A stretch of DNA of 64,000 bases from Oncomelania hupensis (GCA_036898135.1 CM072523.1:27198758-27262757); one strand, 5' to 3'. Counted from the stretch's first letter, positions 1-12,232 are shown. The notes: generated by a model from the letters alone, not told the origin. A program made the numbers and translations.

Positions 1-77
1 AAGAAGAAGAAGAAGAAGAAGAAGAAGTCTGAAGAAGAAGAAGAAGAAGAAGAAGAAGAAGAAGAAGAAGAAGAAGA
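1..77. repeat. (AAG)n microsatellite
   Basis: Trinucleotide AAG/GAA run from the first base to about 77, with one interruption (tct) near 28. It begins at the window edge, so its full length is unknown. Confidence 0.95.
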
Positions 78-216
78 GTTACGCATTCATTTATTTGTTA
101 CAGGCAATGTATATTTACCAGCTGTTGTGGCTACTGACGACGACAAGGACGACGGGGAGAGGGAAGTGGGACGATAATGAATCAATTATATATCAATCAA
201 TCAATCAGGTACTAAC

Positions 217-316
217 CAGACAGTTGGTTGGGGACGATGCCGTTGAGACTAATGTCAGGTTCAGGCACCCTCATTGCTCGTGGGTTGGACACGGAGAAAT
301 TCATGGTGTAGAACAT
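217..316 (-). CDS. RYK: RYK-like Wnt receptor, WIF-domain exon (downstream of the 815-945 exon)
   Basis: A 100-bp exon on the minus strand. The acceptor is TTACAG just above 316 and the donor GTTAGT just below 217. It encodes about 33 residues including the stretch NFSVSNPRAM, then a PEPDISLNG run ending IVPNQLS. This follows the pattern of the second part of the RYK WIF domain (Y...F.V.N..AM..P...IS..G.VP). The exon starts in phase 0, exactly where the exon at 815-945 ends, and stops one base into a codon. In known RYK the next codon is a valine beginning with G, which fits. WIF domains bind Wnt ligands outside the cell; RYK is a single-pass receptor with an atypical kinase domain. The following exons would lie left of the window. 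Family assignment is by motif recognition, not a search. Confidence 0.85.
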
Positions 317-814
317 CTGTAACACATCATACAACACATATGACACATTCAAACACAGAATGCAACTTACCAACATCAACTGAAACAATGAAACATTTTT
401 TTTAAAACACTCGCATCTATGGATAACAATACAATACTTTGATACATGCATGTAAAGCGAATACACGGAATTGCAATGATAAACGTCAAGAATAGTAAAT
501 TTTGTGTTAAAATGGTTATACAGTTTACAATCATTTAACAGCTGGCTCTTGCATAGCGCGCTTACCACTAGAAAGAGGGGCTCAAGCTGTTGACCACAGA
601 GCCCAATCTTACACACAATAGCGTGCTGAAGTCAGGGTCGAATCTACACTTGTACCACAGGCCACTTATGCGCCCCTGCCAGCCGCTTCCTTAATTACAT
701 TGCTAGCCCATCAGTTCAATAACTGTTTTAAAACATATCCTGAACGCTGATACATTTAATAATGGAAAAGATATTAAATAACACCGTTTTAAATTAGTAA
801 ATAAAATTGAATAC

Positions 815-945
815 CTTGGGTACTTCTCGGAGGCTCTGCCACGTGAAGAAGATTTCGTTGATGTTGGCGTTGATGGGCATGTTGAATGACAGAGCGTAGT
901 TGTTGATGATGCCGTCACGCACATAGTACAACTCACTCTTGATGC
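815..945 (-). CDS. RYK: RYK-like Wnt receptor, first WIF-domain exon
   Basis: A 131-bp exon on the minus strand. The acceptor is TATGTTGCAG above 945 and the donor AAG|GTATTC below 815. After two bases of a split codon it reads 43 codons without a stop, including ELYYVRDGIINNYALSFN and then a region ending FFTWQSLREVPK. ELYYVR..., the YALSFN segment and the FTW tryptophan are hallmarks of the N-terminal half of the WIF domain in RYK/Derailed/Lin-18 receptors. Third codon positions are mostly C or G, unlike the AT-rich intron that follows (317-814). It joins the 217-316 exon in phase 0. The preceding signal-peptide exon was not found by eye and should lie at higher coordinates. A secreted WIF1-type protein is less likely because the sequence matches RYK better. 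Confidence 0.88.
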
Positions 946-1192
946 CTGCAACATAGCAACAGGTATTTTATTTAAAAAGGTAATTTTTTTTTTAAACTGC
1001 AACATATCACTGAAGCATAAACTAAATTGGTGGAATAGTTTGGTCAGACGCATCAGAGTCAAAACTGTAATCAATATTTATCTAAATAATAAATCATGAC
1101 ATCAATATCGGTTCCATCGCAGCTAACAATTCTTGAATTGAATAGCACCATTTCCCCTCATTCTTAAGCTTATGGCACTAATGGTACCACCC

Positions 1193-1194
<2 letters not shown>

Positions 1195-1277
<83 letters not shown>
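1195..1277. repeat. (CT)n microsatellite
   Basis: Uninterrupted CT dinucleotide run of about 80 bp, 90 bp upstream of the solo LTR. Confidence 0.97.
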
Positions 1278-1280
<3 letters not shown>

Positions 1281-1371
1281 CGTTTTAGGAGCAAGTGTAA
1301 GAGGGCGGAGAGGGATTGGAGAGGGGGTTGGGGGTGGTTAATCATAACTGAACAGAGCTCCTGTAGAACCC

Positions 1372-2887
1372 TGTCGCGTTAGGACTAGTTTTAACTCTGC
1401 TTGTTGACTATTTAGCATTGTGTAGTCTTTGTAATAGTAGAGAGTCAGTCTATTACACAGCAGCAATTAAATTACAGCACACTGCGAGCCTGAGCCACAC
1501 ACACAGCGCAGTGACGTCAGCACTTAAGTTTTGAATCGGACCGTTGGAACCAATGGGAGAGCTTAGGCAAAGTGGTTGGAGCCAGTTTGACTGGGTCCAA
1601 ACCACGCACAGTTTTGGTCAGTTGGGAGGAATACACCGAAGTGTGAACAGCTAGATAGCTAGAGAAATCTCTACACACTTAGACCAGGAAGCAGGACTTA
1701 GAAGCATAGAATTCTATCAAGTCACAACGGGCCTGAACTTGTCAAACAGGTAAATGAACACCCTTCTGTTTCATCGTGATATATTTATATTATTGTTGAA
1801 ATTATGTTTGTGGAATTTGCTATGCATAAATGTGAATTATTAATCCGAATTTGCGTGACCATGTGGAAGAGCCGACCACGAGGCGAAACACGACCGGTTA
1901 CGCCGCCATGTTGTATCCCGTACGGAACCACTGTTGTTTAACTTATATGTATGTTTGCAGACCAGTGGCTGTACCACGGAATGTTTATAATATTATTAAT
2001 TCTGTATGTGTATAGTTAGCCACGTTTGATATTTATATATGTATAGGAATTTAGAGTGAGATTCCAGTGGAACCCGGAAGTAGCAGAATGTTCGTCGCTT
2101 ATGTATAGAGATGTGGAGCTATCACTGAGGGCTACTTTGGCTTTCAGTGAGACGCTCTGCACAAACCGATTATTCAGGGTTGTGCAGAATTTCGTCTCTT
2201 ATATTACAGACGAGCAGGCGAGCTATCCCGAGCTATCCTGTGCACCCCACTCCACAGAAACGACTAGATGGTTGAGGAGACTCTACCGCACAAGACGGAA
2301 AGAGACACCCTGTCAGACCCCACAGCGTGGCAAGGGAACCCAACTACACAACGGCAAAGGTGTACCAGAAGCTACCTCACAGAAGGACTTCGAACACCCC
2401 ACACATGAGTTAAGTGCATACGGCCAAGGTGCACTTAAACTGATCATAACAGGACCACAGTAGTCCAACTCTTCAGAAACTGTAAAACGGACCACAGTAG
2501 TCCAAATCTACATGAGATATACTAGCAAGTGCCCGATGAAGATAGAACAGCTGCATAGACTATCAGCGATCGAACTATTAGCAGTGACTGAGACATTTTA
2601 AGTTAGATTAGTACTTAGAGAATCTTGTATAGAGTAGAAGAAATAAATGTGTGATTTTAACTGTTATCAAGTGGCTGGACTACATATGATTCATAGCCGT
2701 GTGAAAGCTAGTGTGACAGTATCTTTTCCCATTTTTCTATCTATTTCTGTACCCCAACCTTAACACAGAACGAGCTAAACAAATAAATTTATTAAAGTAA
2801 TTCATAGGGTGACTTACTAGCAGTTCCCACCGAATAAACGTGAGGGTCCATAATTCCATTGTGCAGAGCCCATAAACCCCACCGACA
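1372..2887 (+). mobile_element. Solo LTR of the Gmr1-like LTR retrotransposon family
   Basis: This 1,516-bp segment aligns end to end with the LTRs at 24286-25827 and 29922-31453. It starts TGTCGCG, ends CCGACA (TG...CA type) and is flanked by a perfect 5-bp duplication AACCC at 1367-1371 and 2888-2892. No internal retrotransposon sequence is attached, so it is the product of LTR-LTR recombination. It is diverged from the LTRs of the full element by many substitutions and small indels, so it is the older insertion. It keeps the AATAAA signal near 2642 and the conserved intron-like segment 1750-1960 (GTAAATG ... TTTGCAG). Confidence 0.93.
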
Positions 2888-2892
2888 AACCC

Positions 2893-3086
2893 CATTAACT
2901 ATTCTCGGAAATCTTATAATCCAACTCTATCCATCTCCACACCCACAAATGGAAGACACTTTTTTCAACATTAAAAGCATTCCCAGTGGAATGAATTTAT
3001 GGCAGAATACGAAGTAAAAAGGTCATTGCGTAACTAACAACAGTTTATCTTGGTTACGTAAATACTACCAACGACTATCTTAAGAA
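2893..3086. other. Unassigned sequence
   Basis: AT-rich sequence directly after the solo LTR. No exon or repeat recognised. Confidence 0.5.
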
Positions 3087-3735
3087 ATGTCATTATCCTG
3101 CTCTCAAAGGTGGACAACGTGTGCGACATACTGGCCTTCAATGTGATTCTCCACAAGCTAAAAGAGCTCAAATGCAATAAAGTTGCATTCATAAAGCCTG
3201 GTTCTCCTGACGCGTTTCGATCTTTAGCCTAGATCTCAGAAGATGAGGTTTTGGTCTTGAATGTTCAGACTACACTGAGTGCCATCTATATGTACTGCAT
3301 GGGTAGTCACAAAGACACCGTTGAGAAGTTCACCTTAGGAAGAAGCCAGTCGCAAATTGAAAAACGCCCCAGTTTCTAGGGCCGACCGAGAGAATGACTT
3401 TGAAAAAGGTTTTCAAATAATTGTAATATTTATAATAAATTCCCTTAAAATGGCTTACACAGTACAGAAGCCATTAAGGAGCAAAGAATAAAACAAGCCG
3501 AGGGGGGTAAGTTGCTTTAAACATCAAGAAAGGTAATTATCCTGCTCGCAAAGGTGGACAATGAGTGCGACATACTGGCTTTTCCACGTGCTTCTCCATA
3601 AGCTAAAAGAGCTCAAATGCAGTACTACTGGATTCACAAAGCCTGATTCTTCTGACGCGTTACGACCTTTACCAAAGGTCTCATCAGAGGAGGTTTGCCC
3701 ATGAATGCTTAGACTACACTGTACTGCATGGGTAT
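3087..3735. repeat. Direct repeat pair (3087-3305 and 3527-3735)
   Basis: Two diverged copies of a ~210-bp unit sit 440 bp apart in the same orientation. Both contain AAAGGTGGACAA, GCGACATACTGGC, AAGCTAAAAGAGCTCAAATG, GACGCGTT and an AGACTACACT stretch. The 'GACGCGTT...ATCT/GTCTCA(T)CAGA(G)' block recalls dispersed repeats in invertebrate genomes. No coding frame is kept in both copies. Confidence 0.75.
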
Positions 3736-4519
3736 ACCATTGATACTATTTCAAGACAATGTGGATGTTTAGATGTTTAGAGATAATTCGGTAATTGGTG
3801 ACCGAAGGAGCCTGTCGGACCTTCCCCATGAACACGGCAAAATTGTATAAAAATAGAGCAGAGAGGCGATAGCTCTCTAATGCCTTTACCATGGGGTGTG
3901 CATTGCCTATGATAACATCGACTGCACTTCAAGCGTAGAGAATGTGGAAAACACAGCTGTGTGTTTACCCAAGATTTATAGCATCACTATAGCCTGCCAA
4001 TAGCCAAATGTACACACAAGCCAGCAATTCATCATCTACATTCTTCAGCGGAACGACTCATGGGAATAATGGTGATATTTCTCATTCCATTCATGTTTCC
4101 TGAAGTGCATCAATTAATGAACGAAAGAACGAATAAAGAAAGAAAGAAAGAACAGGTCCGTATCTTCATGCAAGAATCTCACTACCTAGCACTTTCCAAA
4201 CAGCGTAGCTGATATTTGCAAGTGAGAGGTTAAGCGTGGGTGAAGCTCAGCTATGTTGTGTAAGCATTTTCTTCCTAGCTTTCTTTAATCCTAATGGGTT
4301 ATGTGAACGTCGATTATTATCAATTACAGGCAATTGATGAACGTCTGTCATTCCAATTCCGCTATTCACACGCACTTACTTACAACACAACCTTTATATT
4401 TTATATAAAATTTCAAGAAATACTTAAACTCAACCGTCATAAATTTATTGGCTTGAGACATAACAAACTTACTGTAATTGTTAATTGTTAGTGCAACTAT
4501 TTCTCTTATGGCAACTATA
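3736..4519. other. Unassigned sequence
   Basis: Non-repetitive AT-rich DNA with a short GAAA-rich tract near 4130-4150. No supported exon was seen on either strand. Confidence 0.5.
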
Positions 4520-4748
4520 AATCCTATCCTATCCCGTAACTCGGAGGTCGTAGGGGCACCACAGATGATCGTTTAACTAGCGTACTCCATCCTTCCCTGT
4601 CCTCAGCAACTCTGATGGTATCGCTCAATGTCAAACCAGTCCATTCTCGAATGTTGTCCTCCCACCTCTTTTTCGGTCTTCCTCTTCTTCTACCTCCTTG
4701 CACTGTGCCTTGCAGGATGGTCTTTGCAAGACCAGAACTATAAATCAC
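4520..4748 (-). pseudogene. RTE-like LINE, 3'-terminal fragment
   Basis: A 5'-truncated non-LTR retrotransposon. On the minus strand it encodes the C-terminal tail of the reverse-transcriptase polyprotein: SSGLAKTILQGTVQGG, then an RRRGRPKKRWEDNIREW block. It closes with the family 3' end (cagatgatc... gttacggga) and a short (TAGGA)n tail at 4520-4535. The same ending recurs at 9365, 10350, 17530, 17930, 48718, 51170 and 51670. Only the last ~70 codons remain. Confidence 0.85.
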
Positions 4749-5156
4749 TGATGATTTATCACTTAGACGATCGTGTTAGGAAAGAGTTAATTTTGCGATG
4801 ATTCAATGTCTGCCAACATTCTTTAGTGGTATATTACAGATTTGTTGAGCACGCAAAATAATGCTGCTTCCTGGCAGACAATTTATATGACAATAATTTT
4901 TAATTTAGTTCCTTAGACCCAAAACAAAACAAAACAAACCATCTCATATAAAAAGGCACGAAGTGTCTGATGCCCTCATTCCACTCCCATAATATTTTCA
5001 AAAGAGCTGCACTCAACTCAAAGAGGAGTTAAAACGCTATACGCACGCGACTCCAACAAAGATATAATTATATATCTCACCTAATGATGAGGTCAAAGCA
5101 ACTCGCAGGCCTGCGTCAAAAGTGAAAGAGTCAAAAAGGTTAAATTAAATGAATTT

Positions 5157-5161
<5 letters not shown>

Positions 5162-5219
<58 letters not shown>

Positions 5220-5235
5220 GACAGAGAGAGACAGA
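5162..5235. repeat. (GA)n microsatellite
   Basis: GA run with occasional ACAGAG interruptions at its right end. Confidence 0.95.
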
Positions 5236-5749
5236 TGAAGGGGAGGAAAGGGACAGAAACTAACAGATGGGTCTTATGATGAACGTAGCGCAGCTCAGTT
5301 GCTACACCTGCCACTGGAAAGACAACTCTTACATCGCTCCCTACCAACATAAATAGCATTGTTTTTACACAGACACAGTGGAAGATGGAAAGCACATGAG
5401 GGATTCGGGGTGTGGGGTGTCAGAAGATGGGAGAGGCTGAAGGGAAAAGGGAGGGTAGAAACAAAAGAAAGTAGCCTGATAAGACAGAAGAAAAAAAAAC
5501 GAAGATTGTGAAGAATGATTTCATGTTTAAACAGAAGAAAAAATAAAAAGGATGATGAGATAACGCAAAATGCGTTCACTGCACAAGATAAAGGGTGTAA
5601 TCAAGAAACCTATCGATGTCCTTCCCAAATATTTCCGAAGATGATGATTTCTGATTTATTCCACTCAAATTAAAAACAACAACAACAACAACAAAAGAAA
5701 CAAACGAAAGAAAAATGAAAGAAGAATGTAAGACAGAAAGAAACAACAA

Positions 5750-5769
5750 CAATAATAATAATAATAATA

Positions 5770-5833
<64 letters not shown>
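5750..5833. repeat. (AAT)n microsatellite
   Basis: AAT trinucleotide run preceded by AAC repeats. The surrounding 4749-9364 stretch is mostly simple-sequence DNA (GA, AAT, AAAG, AAC tracts) with no supported exon. Confidence 0.95.
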
Positions 5834-6837
5834 GAAGAAGAAAAAGCTTTAACTTTGTCCTTTTATTTCACATAACATGATTTAAATACACAAAAGGACA
5901 AGAGGCTCATAGCCCTGGAGGCGGTATAGCCAAAAAGGGGGTTAGAGGGGTGGGGGGATTGGGATACACATAACATTCGTACCAAGAAGTAGAACAGCAC
6001 TGTATTACACTACGACTACAGTTATAATATATTCAGCAACTGGACTGCTGTAGATCAGCGTAATACATTAAGACAAATACTAAGTACTTTACAACACAAA
6101 AATAAATATGGCATACAAAAAAAAATACACAGAAAGATACCAACATCATACCAATACAACACAATAAGACAAATAACACGTAAATCAGACAAAATGTAAA
6201 GTAAAGAGTCAGCATATTGCACTTTTAAATTCAAGAAAAAAAATAACTCTGGTTATAATCAAGAAGAAATTGTTATAACCAAGAAGAAAGAAATCTGGAG
6301 GCAAATTCTAATCTATTTCAGTGTAATGATCATGATGAGATACTAGTTTTATTTTCAATAGAGAAAAGATGATTCCAATAAGACGACTCAGTTTTAGTAA
6401 CCTTGTTTAGGATTTTGAATTCCTCAGTTGATGCATTTTATAGACATTTGGAGAAGGAGGAGAAGGAGGAGGAGGAGAAGAAGAACATTTCTTCCATTGC
6501 AACTCTTTCTACAGCACACATTCTTTTTGCATTCAAAGGCAGAAAAGGTCTGTCATATCTTATTCCAACCGAACCTCATCTGAATTCTCTTGCCAGCAAT
6601 TGTACCTTCTCTCGTGCTAAAAACCTAATTCTTTCTGGTCTAGTTGCCTTGTCACTCAAAGGAGTCGGAAAAGGGGTGTAGCTTGGTAATAGTTGAATCT
6701 AAGGAAACTGAGGAAAATACAGATTTAAATGTGGGGAACAAACTCTGAAACTAATGATAAGGACAGATAACGCAAATGGGGAGAAGGAGGAAGAGACGAG
6801 CATGACAAGAAGAAAGGTAGAGAGGGAGAGGGAGAGG

Positions 6838-6864
6838 GATGGAAGGAGGAAGGGAGAGAGAGAA

Positions 6865-6906
<42 letters not shown>

Positions 6907-6908
6907 GA
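6838..6908. repeat. GA-rich simple repeat
   Basis: Purine run (GGGAGA, then GA dinucleotides) of about 70 bp. Confidence 0.93.
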
Positions 6909-7185
6909 GGAAGGGAGGTAATATGTAAGTACAATAGTCTGTGAGTGCGCGCTCGCTCACACACACGCACACCCAGAAATAAAACAAAACAAAACGTAAG
7001 CTTGTTATTCTGTGTGGTCAATGCCTGGAGCAGTTGTTTATGAAGATACAAACACGCTACTAAACCCCCCATCCACCCCCCACCCCAAAAAACAAACAAA
7101 CAAGCAAACAAACAAACAAACAAACTGTACCGACAACGAATCGGGAGAAAAGAGACGAAAATTAATACAAGAAGAAGACAGAACT

Positions 7186-7187
7186 AA

Positions 7188-7235
<48 letters not shown>

Positions 7236-7282
7236 CAGAAAAAAAGAAAGACAGAAAGTAAGAATGAATGAACGAATGAAAT
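7186..7282. repeat. (AAAG)n microsatellite
   Basis: AAAG tetranucleotide run decaying into AAAAAG, ACAG and GAATGAAC-type repeats. It is preceded at 7087-7125 by an (AAAC)n tract. Confidence 0.95.
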
Positions 7283-8664
7283 AAAAACAAGAAATTTTGA
7301 TTTGATTTGATAGTCGCCGATAATCCATGCTATCCCAGCATGCTTAGGGCGCATAGAAAACCGGAGAGAGATGCAAAGTACGAGGTAAAGCCAAAAGCAA
7401 AGTAGAAATAATACACAGCGAAAACCAAAAAGGAGAGACAACAAAGTAAAACAGGAAAACGCCAGGGCAACTAATCTCGTTATAGGCTATTTCCTATAGG
7501 GTTTCACCTCTAGCCGATGGAGGGTCGATCGTTTTCTCGCGTGTTTATTTGATTTGGATCTTCAAGGAGAACTCTTCAGTGAGAGAGGGCCAGGGTGGAG
7601 AGGAAAAGCTAGGTTGAGTGAACGACTGAAAGAGGTGTTGAAAGGTGTCGATCTGTGTGATTTGGTATGTTCGGGAAATAAGAGTGTGAGTGTGGGGCGG
7701 GGTGGGGAGGAGTGCGTATGGAGGGTGGTGGAAGAGGTTGCGTGAGTGCGCGCGCGAGGGTGCGTGCGTGTGTATGTTTGCAAAGTATCTCTAGGGTCCT
7801 GTTTATTGATACTAACTGAAAAGCTGTGGAGGGTAGCCCCGAAATATATTTTACGGAGGCTGAAGGGCTCTCGATGAGGTGATGCTGATGACAGCAAATT
7901 ACAAAGAAAACGTAAAAACTATAATAACAGTAGGCTATTAATTAATTTATGTTTAAATAAATAAAAATAATAAATGAAGAAGACCACAACTTACACTGTA
8001 TGAAACCATCGTAATCTACCTGATATTTAATAATTAAGCGATTTAAGTTTCACGAAACAGTTGTAAGCGGGGAAGACGTGCCTGATAGTGATAATTCCAA
8101 AAGAAATGGATGCCGACACGTTTGCCTACCTACAGCAGTCGCTCCCATGGATCACGAAAACCGCAAGCCCAAAGAAACCTTTTTCCACTCAAAAAAGCGG
8201 AGTTGAAAAATAAGGAAAACGGTGCTTTATCTCTACTCAAGTGGCTGTCTCGATGTGATTGCTGCTCTCCACAGTGCCCGTCACAATCTTTTAGGTGCGA
8301 GTTTTTCAGTCGGAGTATCCGGGCTTCCCTTCCTCTCCCTCCCACCGCCCTCTTCACCCCATCCCCTCCCCCTTCCCCCCCCCCCCCCCAAAGACTTTTC
8401 CCAGGTCTCTTTTTCGTAACAACTTATTGTGAGTCTTCCATACTCGTAACGGAAGAAAACATCACTTTCACCAAGGATTCTGGGTCGTCGTGAATACGAC
8501 AAGAAAGTTTTGGGGTTTTATTCTTCTCTAAAGTTACCATCGATGGCATTTTTGCAATCCAAGTTGTAATAATATCGAAAATGGCAACTACAGAAGAAGG
8601 CTAAGAAGAAGAAACACGCACGCGTTATAATTGTTTGTTGCCCAAAAGAAAACCCTAGGATAAC

Positions 8665-8667
<3 letters not shown>

Positions 8668-8757
<90 letters not shown>
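8668..8757. repeat. (AAT)n microsatellite
   Basis: Uninterrupted AAT/TAA run of about 90 bp. Confidence 0.97.
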
Positions 8758-8758
<1 letters not shown>

Positions 8759-9235
8759 AAAGAGCTTAACATGAACCCTTTCTTTTCGTGCTACAACTGA
8801 AAATGTATTCACGGCGGTCGTCGATTCGTTCTTTCTTTCTATATGTTCGTTACGTAATTTCTTTGTTTGGTCAAGGTGCCAGGAAAAAAATAAATCAAAC
8901 GACTCTACTTGTGTATATATGCATTGCTATGTATCCCATCAATTCTTTCCTTCTCCTCCGTATTGTGCATCACAAAATCCTGCTGCCCACTGCAATGCAT
9001 CCATCACGCTGTTTCAAGTGGTCTGCAGTGCATATGCTTGCACCCTGCAGTGAAGTCAACAAAAGTCATAAACACGAAGGCAATAAAAACCCTTTCTACT
9101 TCAAGGCTGGAACTGGTAGTCAAACCCAGATGGAGTAACACGACGCATTATACACCCGGAATGGATCACAGCGTCATTCGCGCAGGTTGCTTTCCCTGCG
9201 AAAGCGCAGCAGCCACAAAGAAGCGCCACCAGGGC

Positions 9236-9236
<1 letters not shown>

Positions 9237-9270
<34 letters not shown>
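9237..9270. repeat. (AAT)n microsatellite
   Basis: Short AAT run of about 11 units. Confidence 0.95.
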
Positions 9271-9271
<1 letters not shown>

Positions 9272-9364
9272 CAGGATGTTATCACGCGCTTTTTCTTCAA
9301 TCGAACTCAATCAAAAGAGCGGTGAATTGAAGGGATCGCTATATTACAGAAGGCGGGAGAGGTC

Positions 9365-9475
9365 TATCCTATCCTATCCTATCCTATCGCGTAATTCAAA
9401 GGTCGTTGGGGCACCACAGATGATCGTTTAACCAACGTACTCCATCTTTCTCCGTTCTCAGCAACCCCCTCAATA
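9365..9475 (-). mobile_element. RTE-like LINE, 3'-end fragment, back to back with the next copy
   Basis: It starts with four TATCC units (the (TAGGA)n tail read on the other strand), followed by the family 3' end (cgcgtaat...cagatgatcgtttaacca...). It is 5'-truncated at ~9475. It lies about 35 bp from the 5' end of the plus-strand copy at 9510, so the two copies point away from each other. Confidence 0.85.
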
Positions 9476-9509
9476 ATGATGTTGGATGCTGCAAATTTAA
9501 ATTTCCAAA

Positions 9510-10350
9510 TTAAACATTGATGCCTCTTCCGGCAGATATCGAATGCACACGCAGCATAGGGGGTAGAGCAATCTCCAACCTCCGTTTTTCGGATGACATT
9601 GATGGATTGGCTGGAGAGAAACAAGAACTTGAACAGCTTGTACAGAGGCTTGACAACACCTCCAGAGCCTATGGAATGGAAATAAGTGCAGAGAAGACCA
9701 AAATGATGACCAACAACACCAATGGCATCTACATGGACATCAAAGTACAAGGCCAATCCCTCAACACTGTGCATAGCTTCAAATATTTAGGAGCCATTGC
9801 ATCAGACAATGGGTCTCGACAGGAAGTCCTCTCCAGGATCGCACAAACAACTGCTGCCCTGACAAGGTTGAAGCCTATTTGGAAAGACAGGACCATCAGT
9901 CTACATTCCAGATAAGACTGCTGCGCTCCCTTGTCATCTCCATCTTCCTATACTTTTGCAAAACATGGACCCTGACAGCAGATCTACAACGAAGAATATA
10001 AAGAATGGAGATGAGGTGCTACAGAAGACTTCTGGGCATTTCCTATACCCAGCACATCACCAACGACCAAGTCCGACAGACCATCACAGGAAGCCATGCA
10101 CGATGACCTGCGCCACATCACCAGATCATCAGGCCTTGCGAAGACCATCCTGCAAGGCACAATGCAAGGAGGTAGAAGAAGAGGGAGACCAAAAAAAAGA
10201 AGTGGGAAGACAACATTCGTGAATGTACTGGTTTGACACTGAGAGAAGCCATCAGGGTTGCTGAGGACAGAGAAAGATGGAGTAAACTGGTTAAACGATC
10301 ATCTGTGGTGCCCCTACGATCTCAGAGTTACGGGATATGATAGGATAGGT
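9510..10350 (+). pseudogene. RTE-like LINE, 3' half of reverse transcriptase ORF, frameshifted
   Basis: Encodes the end of the RT palm and the C-terminal region of a non-LTR retrotransposon polyprotein. The first recognisable block is SIGGRAISNLRFSDDIDGL, where FSDD is the degenerate form of the catalytic FADD box. It continues through AYGMEISAEKTKMMTNN, HSFKYLGAIASDNGS and RIAQTTAALTRLKPIWKD. The frame breaks near 9912, after LHSR. The downstream part (9956-10350) reads in other frames but still shows the SGLAKTIL and W-EDNI-EW regions. It ends with GATATGATAGGATAGG, the family tail. The endonuclease and most of RT are absent (5' truncation), and the copy is inactive. Confidence 0.88.
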
Positions 10351-10705
10351 AACCTCTGGAACTTTTATATAAACTCGGATAGCTCTCTAACAACGGAAGT
10401 CTGGAACCCTCCTGTGGACTGGAACTTGGGTCTCTAGTGTAGCGAATTTATCTTCGCTACAATGTTGCAGACGACAGACTACATGTTACAAAGCAGAAAC
10501 AGACGCACGTAAGGGTAGCATTACGTTAGAAAGAGCGGCGACAGCGCTGAAAGCAATGGTAACCACCTGTATCAAGCACTCATAAAACGCAGTGGGAGAA
10601 CTACAGACAATGCCAGCAGCCATGTCCCATTTTCTTTTCGCGCTGAATCTAACTTCGAAGCAAGCTATCGACATATCATCAGCAAGTAAATTTTATAAGT
10701 AGGAA

Positions 10706-10740
<35 letters not shown>

Positions 10741-11298
10741 ATTAGTGAACACTTTTGAAAATGCTGCATGTTTCATGTACAGTATGTTTGTGAGTGTCTG
10801 TAAACACACTCGATTCATTTGCCTTCGTGTTTACCAGAGGGGAGAGTGTTTGTGTAAGATTGGGTGCGGTACGGTTGAATGAGACGGAGTGAAAATGTAT
10901 TAACACCACTAAAATGAGAATAAGTGGATTTTAAGTTTTCTGTTTCTAAAAGTATGTTCAAACAGATCATGTTCTTTTCATCAAAGCCTTTGACGAGGCG
11001 TTACCGAGTACTGGTGCCGCGCTTTTGAAAACTCTGCCACCCGAACTCTGTGTATTTTTTCTGATGAAGCGTTTTGTTGTTGTTGTTATTGTTTTAAATA
11101 TTTTAATAATTTATTTAATAGTGTATGTGTGTGTGCGCGCGTGTGTGTAGGTGTGTGTGTGTAGGTGTGTGTGTGTGTCTGTGTGTGTGTGTTGTCCATA
11201 TGCTAACGTGGGTAATTAATATGTCTGTTTGTGGTTCGGTAGTACTCATTGAATGAACACCATTGGCGATGTGGCACGGGACAACAATCTCATGGAAA
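10351..11298. other. Unassigned sequence with (AAAT)n and TG tracts
   Basis: Contains an AAAT run (10704-10741) and TG-rich repeats (11122-11190). No supported exon was seen on either strand. Confidence 0.5.
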
Positions 11299-11316
11299 GG
11301 GGGGGGGGGGGGGGCA
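11299..11316. repeat. Poly-G tract
   Basis: Homopolymer of about 17 G just before a tRNA-like segment. One of seven such long G or C runs in the window. Confidence 0.95.
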
Positions 11317-11397
11317 GGACCTAAACCAACATTGAACCCCCAGAGCAATCATATTGCTAACATGGACAGTGAAAATTGCTGCTTTTATCTAGCCCAC

Positions 11398-11472
11398 TAC
11401 GGGATTCGAACCTGTGTCATCTGTGTGCTATGGGGAACGCTCTACCATTGACCCTGGGTGGGTCCACTTCTC
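11398..11472 (-). other. tRNA-like pol III segment, probably a SINE head
   Basis: Read on the minus strand it contains an A-box-like CAATGGTAGAGCG and, 30 bases on, a B box GGTTCGAATCCCG, in the spacing of a tRNA gene. The acceptor stem does not close convincingly, so this is a tRNA-derived SINE or tRNA pseudogene rather than a functional tRNA. Its flank (aacattgaacccccagagc...attgcta) has a weaker relative at 15745-15790. Confidence 0.6.
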
Positions 11473-12138
11473 ATTGGGACGCGAGTGTATGAGGAACTCA
11501 GTGAACGGAGCTTACCACCCAAAAAAAACAACCAACAACAACAACAAATAAAAAACCCTGTACTTAGTTAACCCGATTATCAGAAAGCAACCACTAACTG
11601 CATGTCAAACTCGGCAGCTGTGTTGTGTCAAAACGGAATGAAAAGGCGAATGTTCATCAAAAACCAATAAGAAACCCGATCCAGGTAATAAAACCAATAA
11701 CTTAGGGGAAAACCATGATCGCAGATGTTTGCAGCATTCATCACCATTACAGAAGGAAAACGTTAACGGCACTGAACGTGGACAAAGCTGGCGCGCGTCA
11801 GCCACATTATAACTTAAGAAACTCTTCTCACCACCTCGGAGACACCCGTTATAGTGTGACAGAGTGGGGAAAAAAAGGTGTTTCTGGGCCCACCATCGCA
11901 ATAATGTATTTTTGACGAACACAGGACAAAGACTGCACTCAAAACGCTACTCTAAGCTCTCTTTGTCCTGGCATTAGTGTCATCTAAACACTTGACAGCA
12001 CCTACTCTGCTTCACTCTTTGTGGGAGGCCCAACTCTGGGGAAGGCGAGCAGGTACGAAGCAGGAGAGGGGGGGGGGGGAGTGGGAAAGGACCGGGGGGA
12101 GATGGGGGAAGAAAAATAAAAGAGAAAGAGACGCACTG

Positions 12139-12140
<2 letters not shown>

Positions 12141-12231
<91 letters not shown>
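12141..12231. repeat. (TG)n(GA)n compound microsatellite
   Basis: TG run followed directly by a GA run. Purine or pyrimidine strands give long false reading frames here. Confidence 0.97.

Positions 12232-12232
<1 letters not shown>

Noticed and set aside
2056..2463. Open frame inside the LTRs (also 24971-25399 and 30607-31025)
   Set aside because: It begins at GTG rather than ATG. The frame is altered between copies by a one-base difference and by the 10-bp repeat unit, so it is not conserved as protein.
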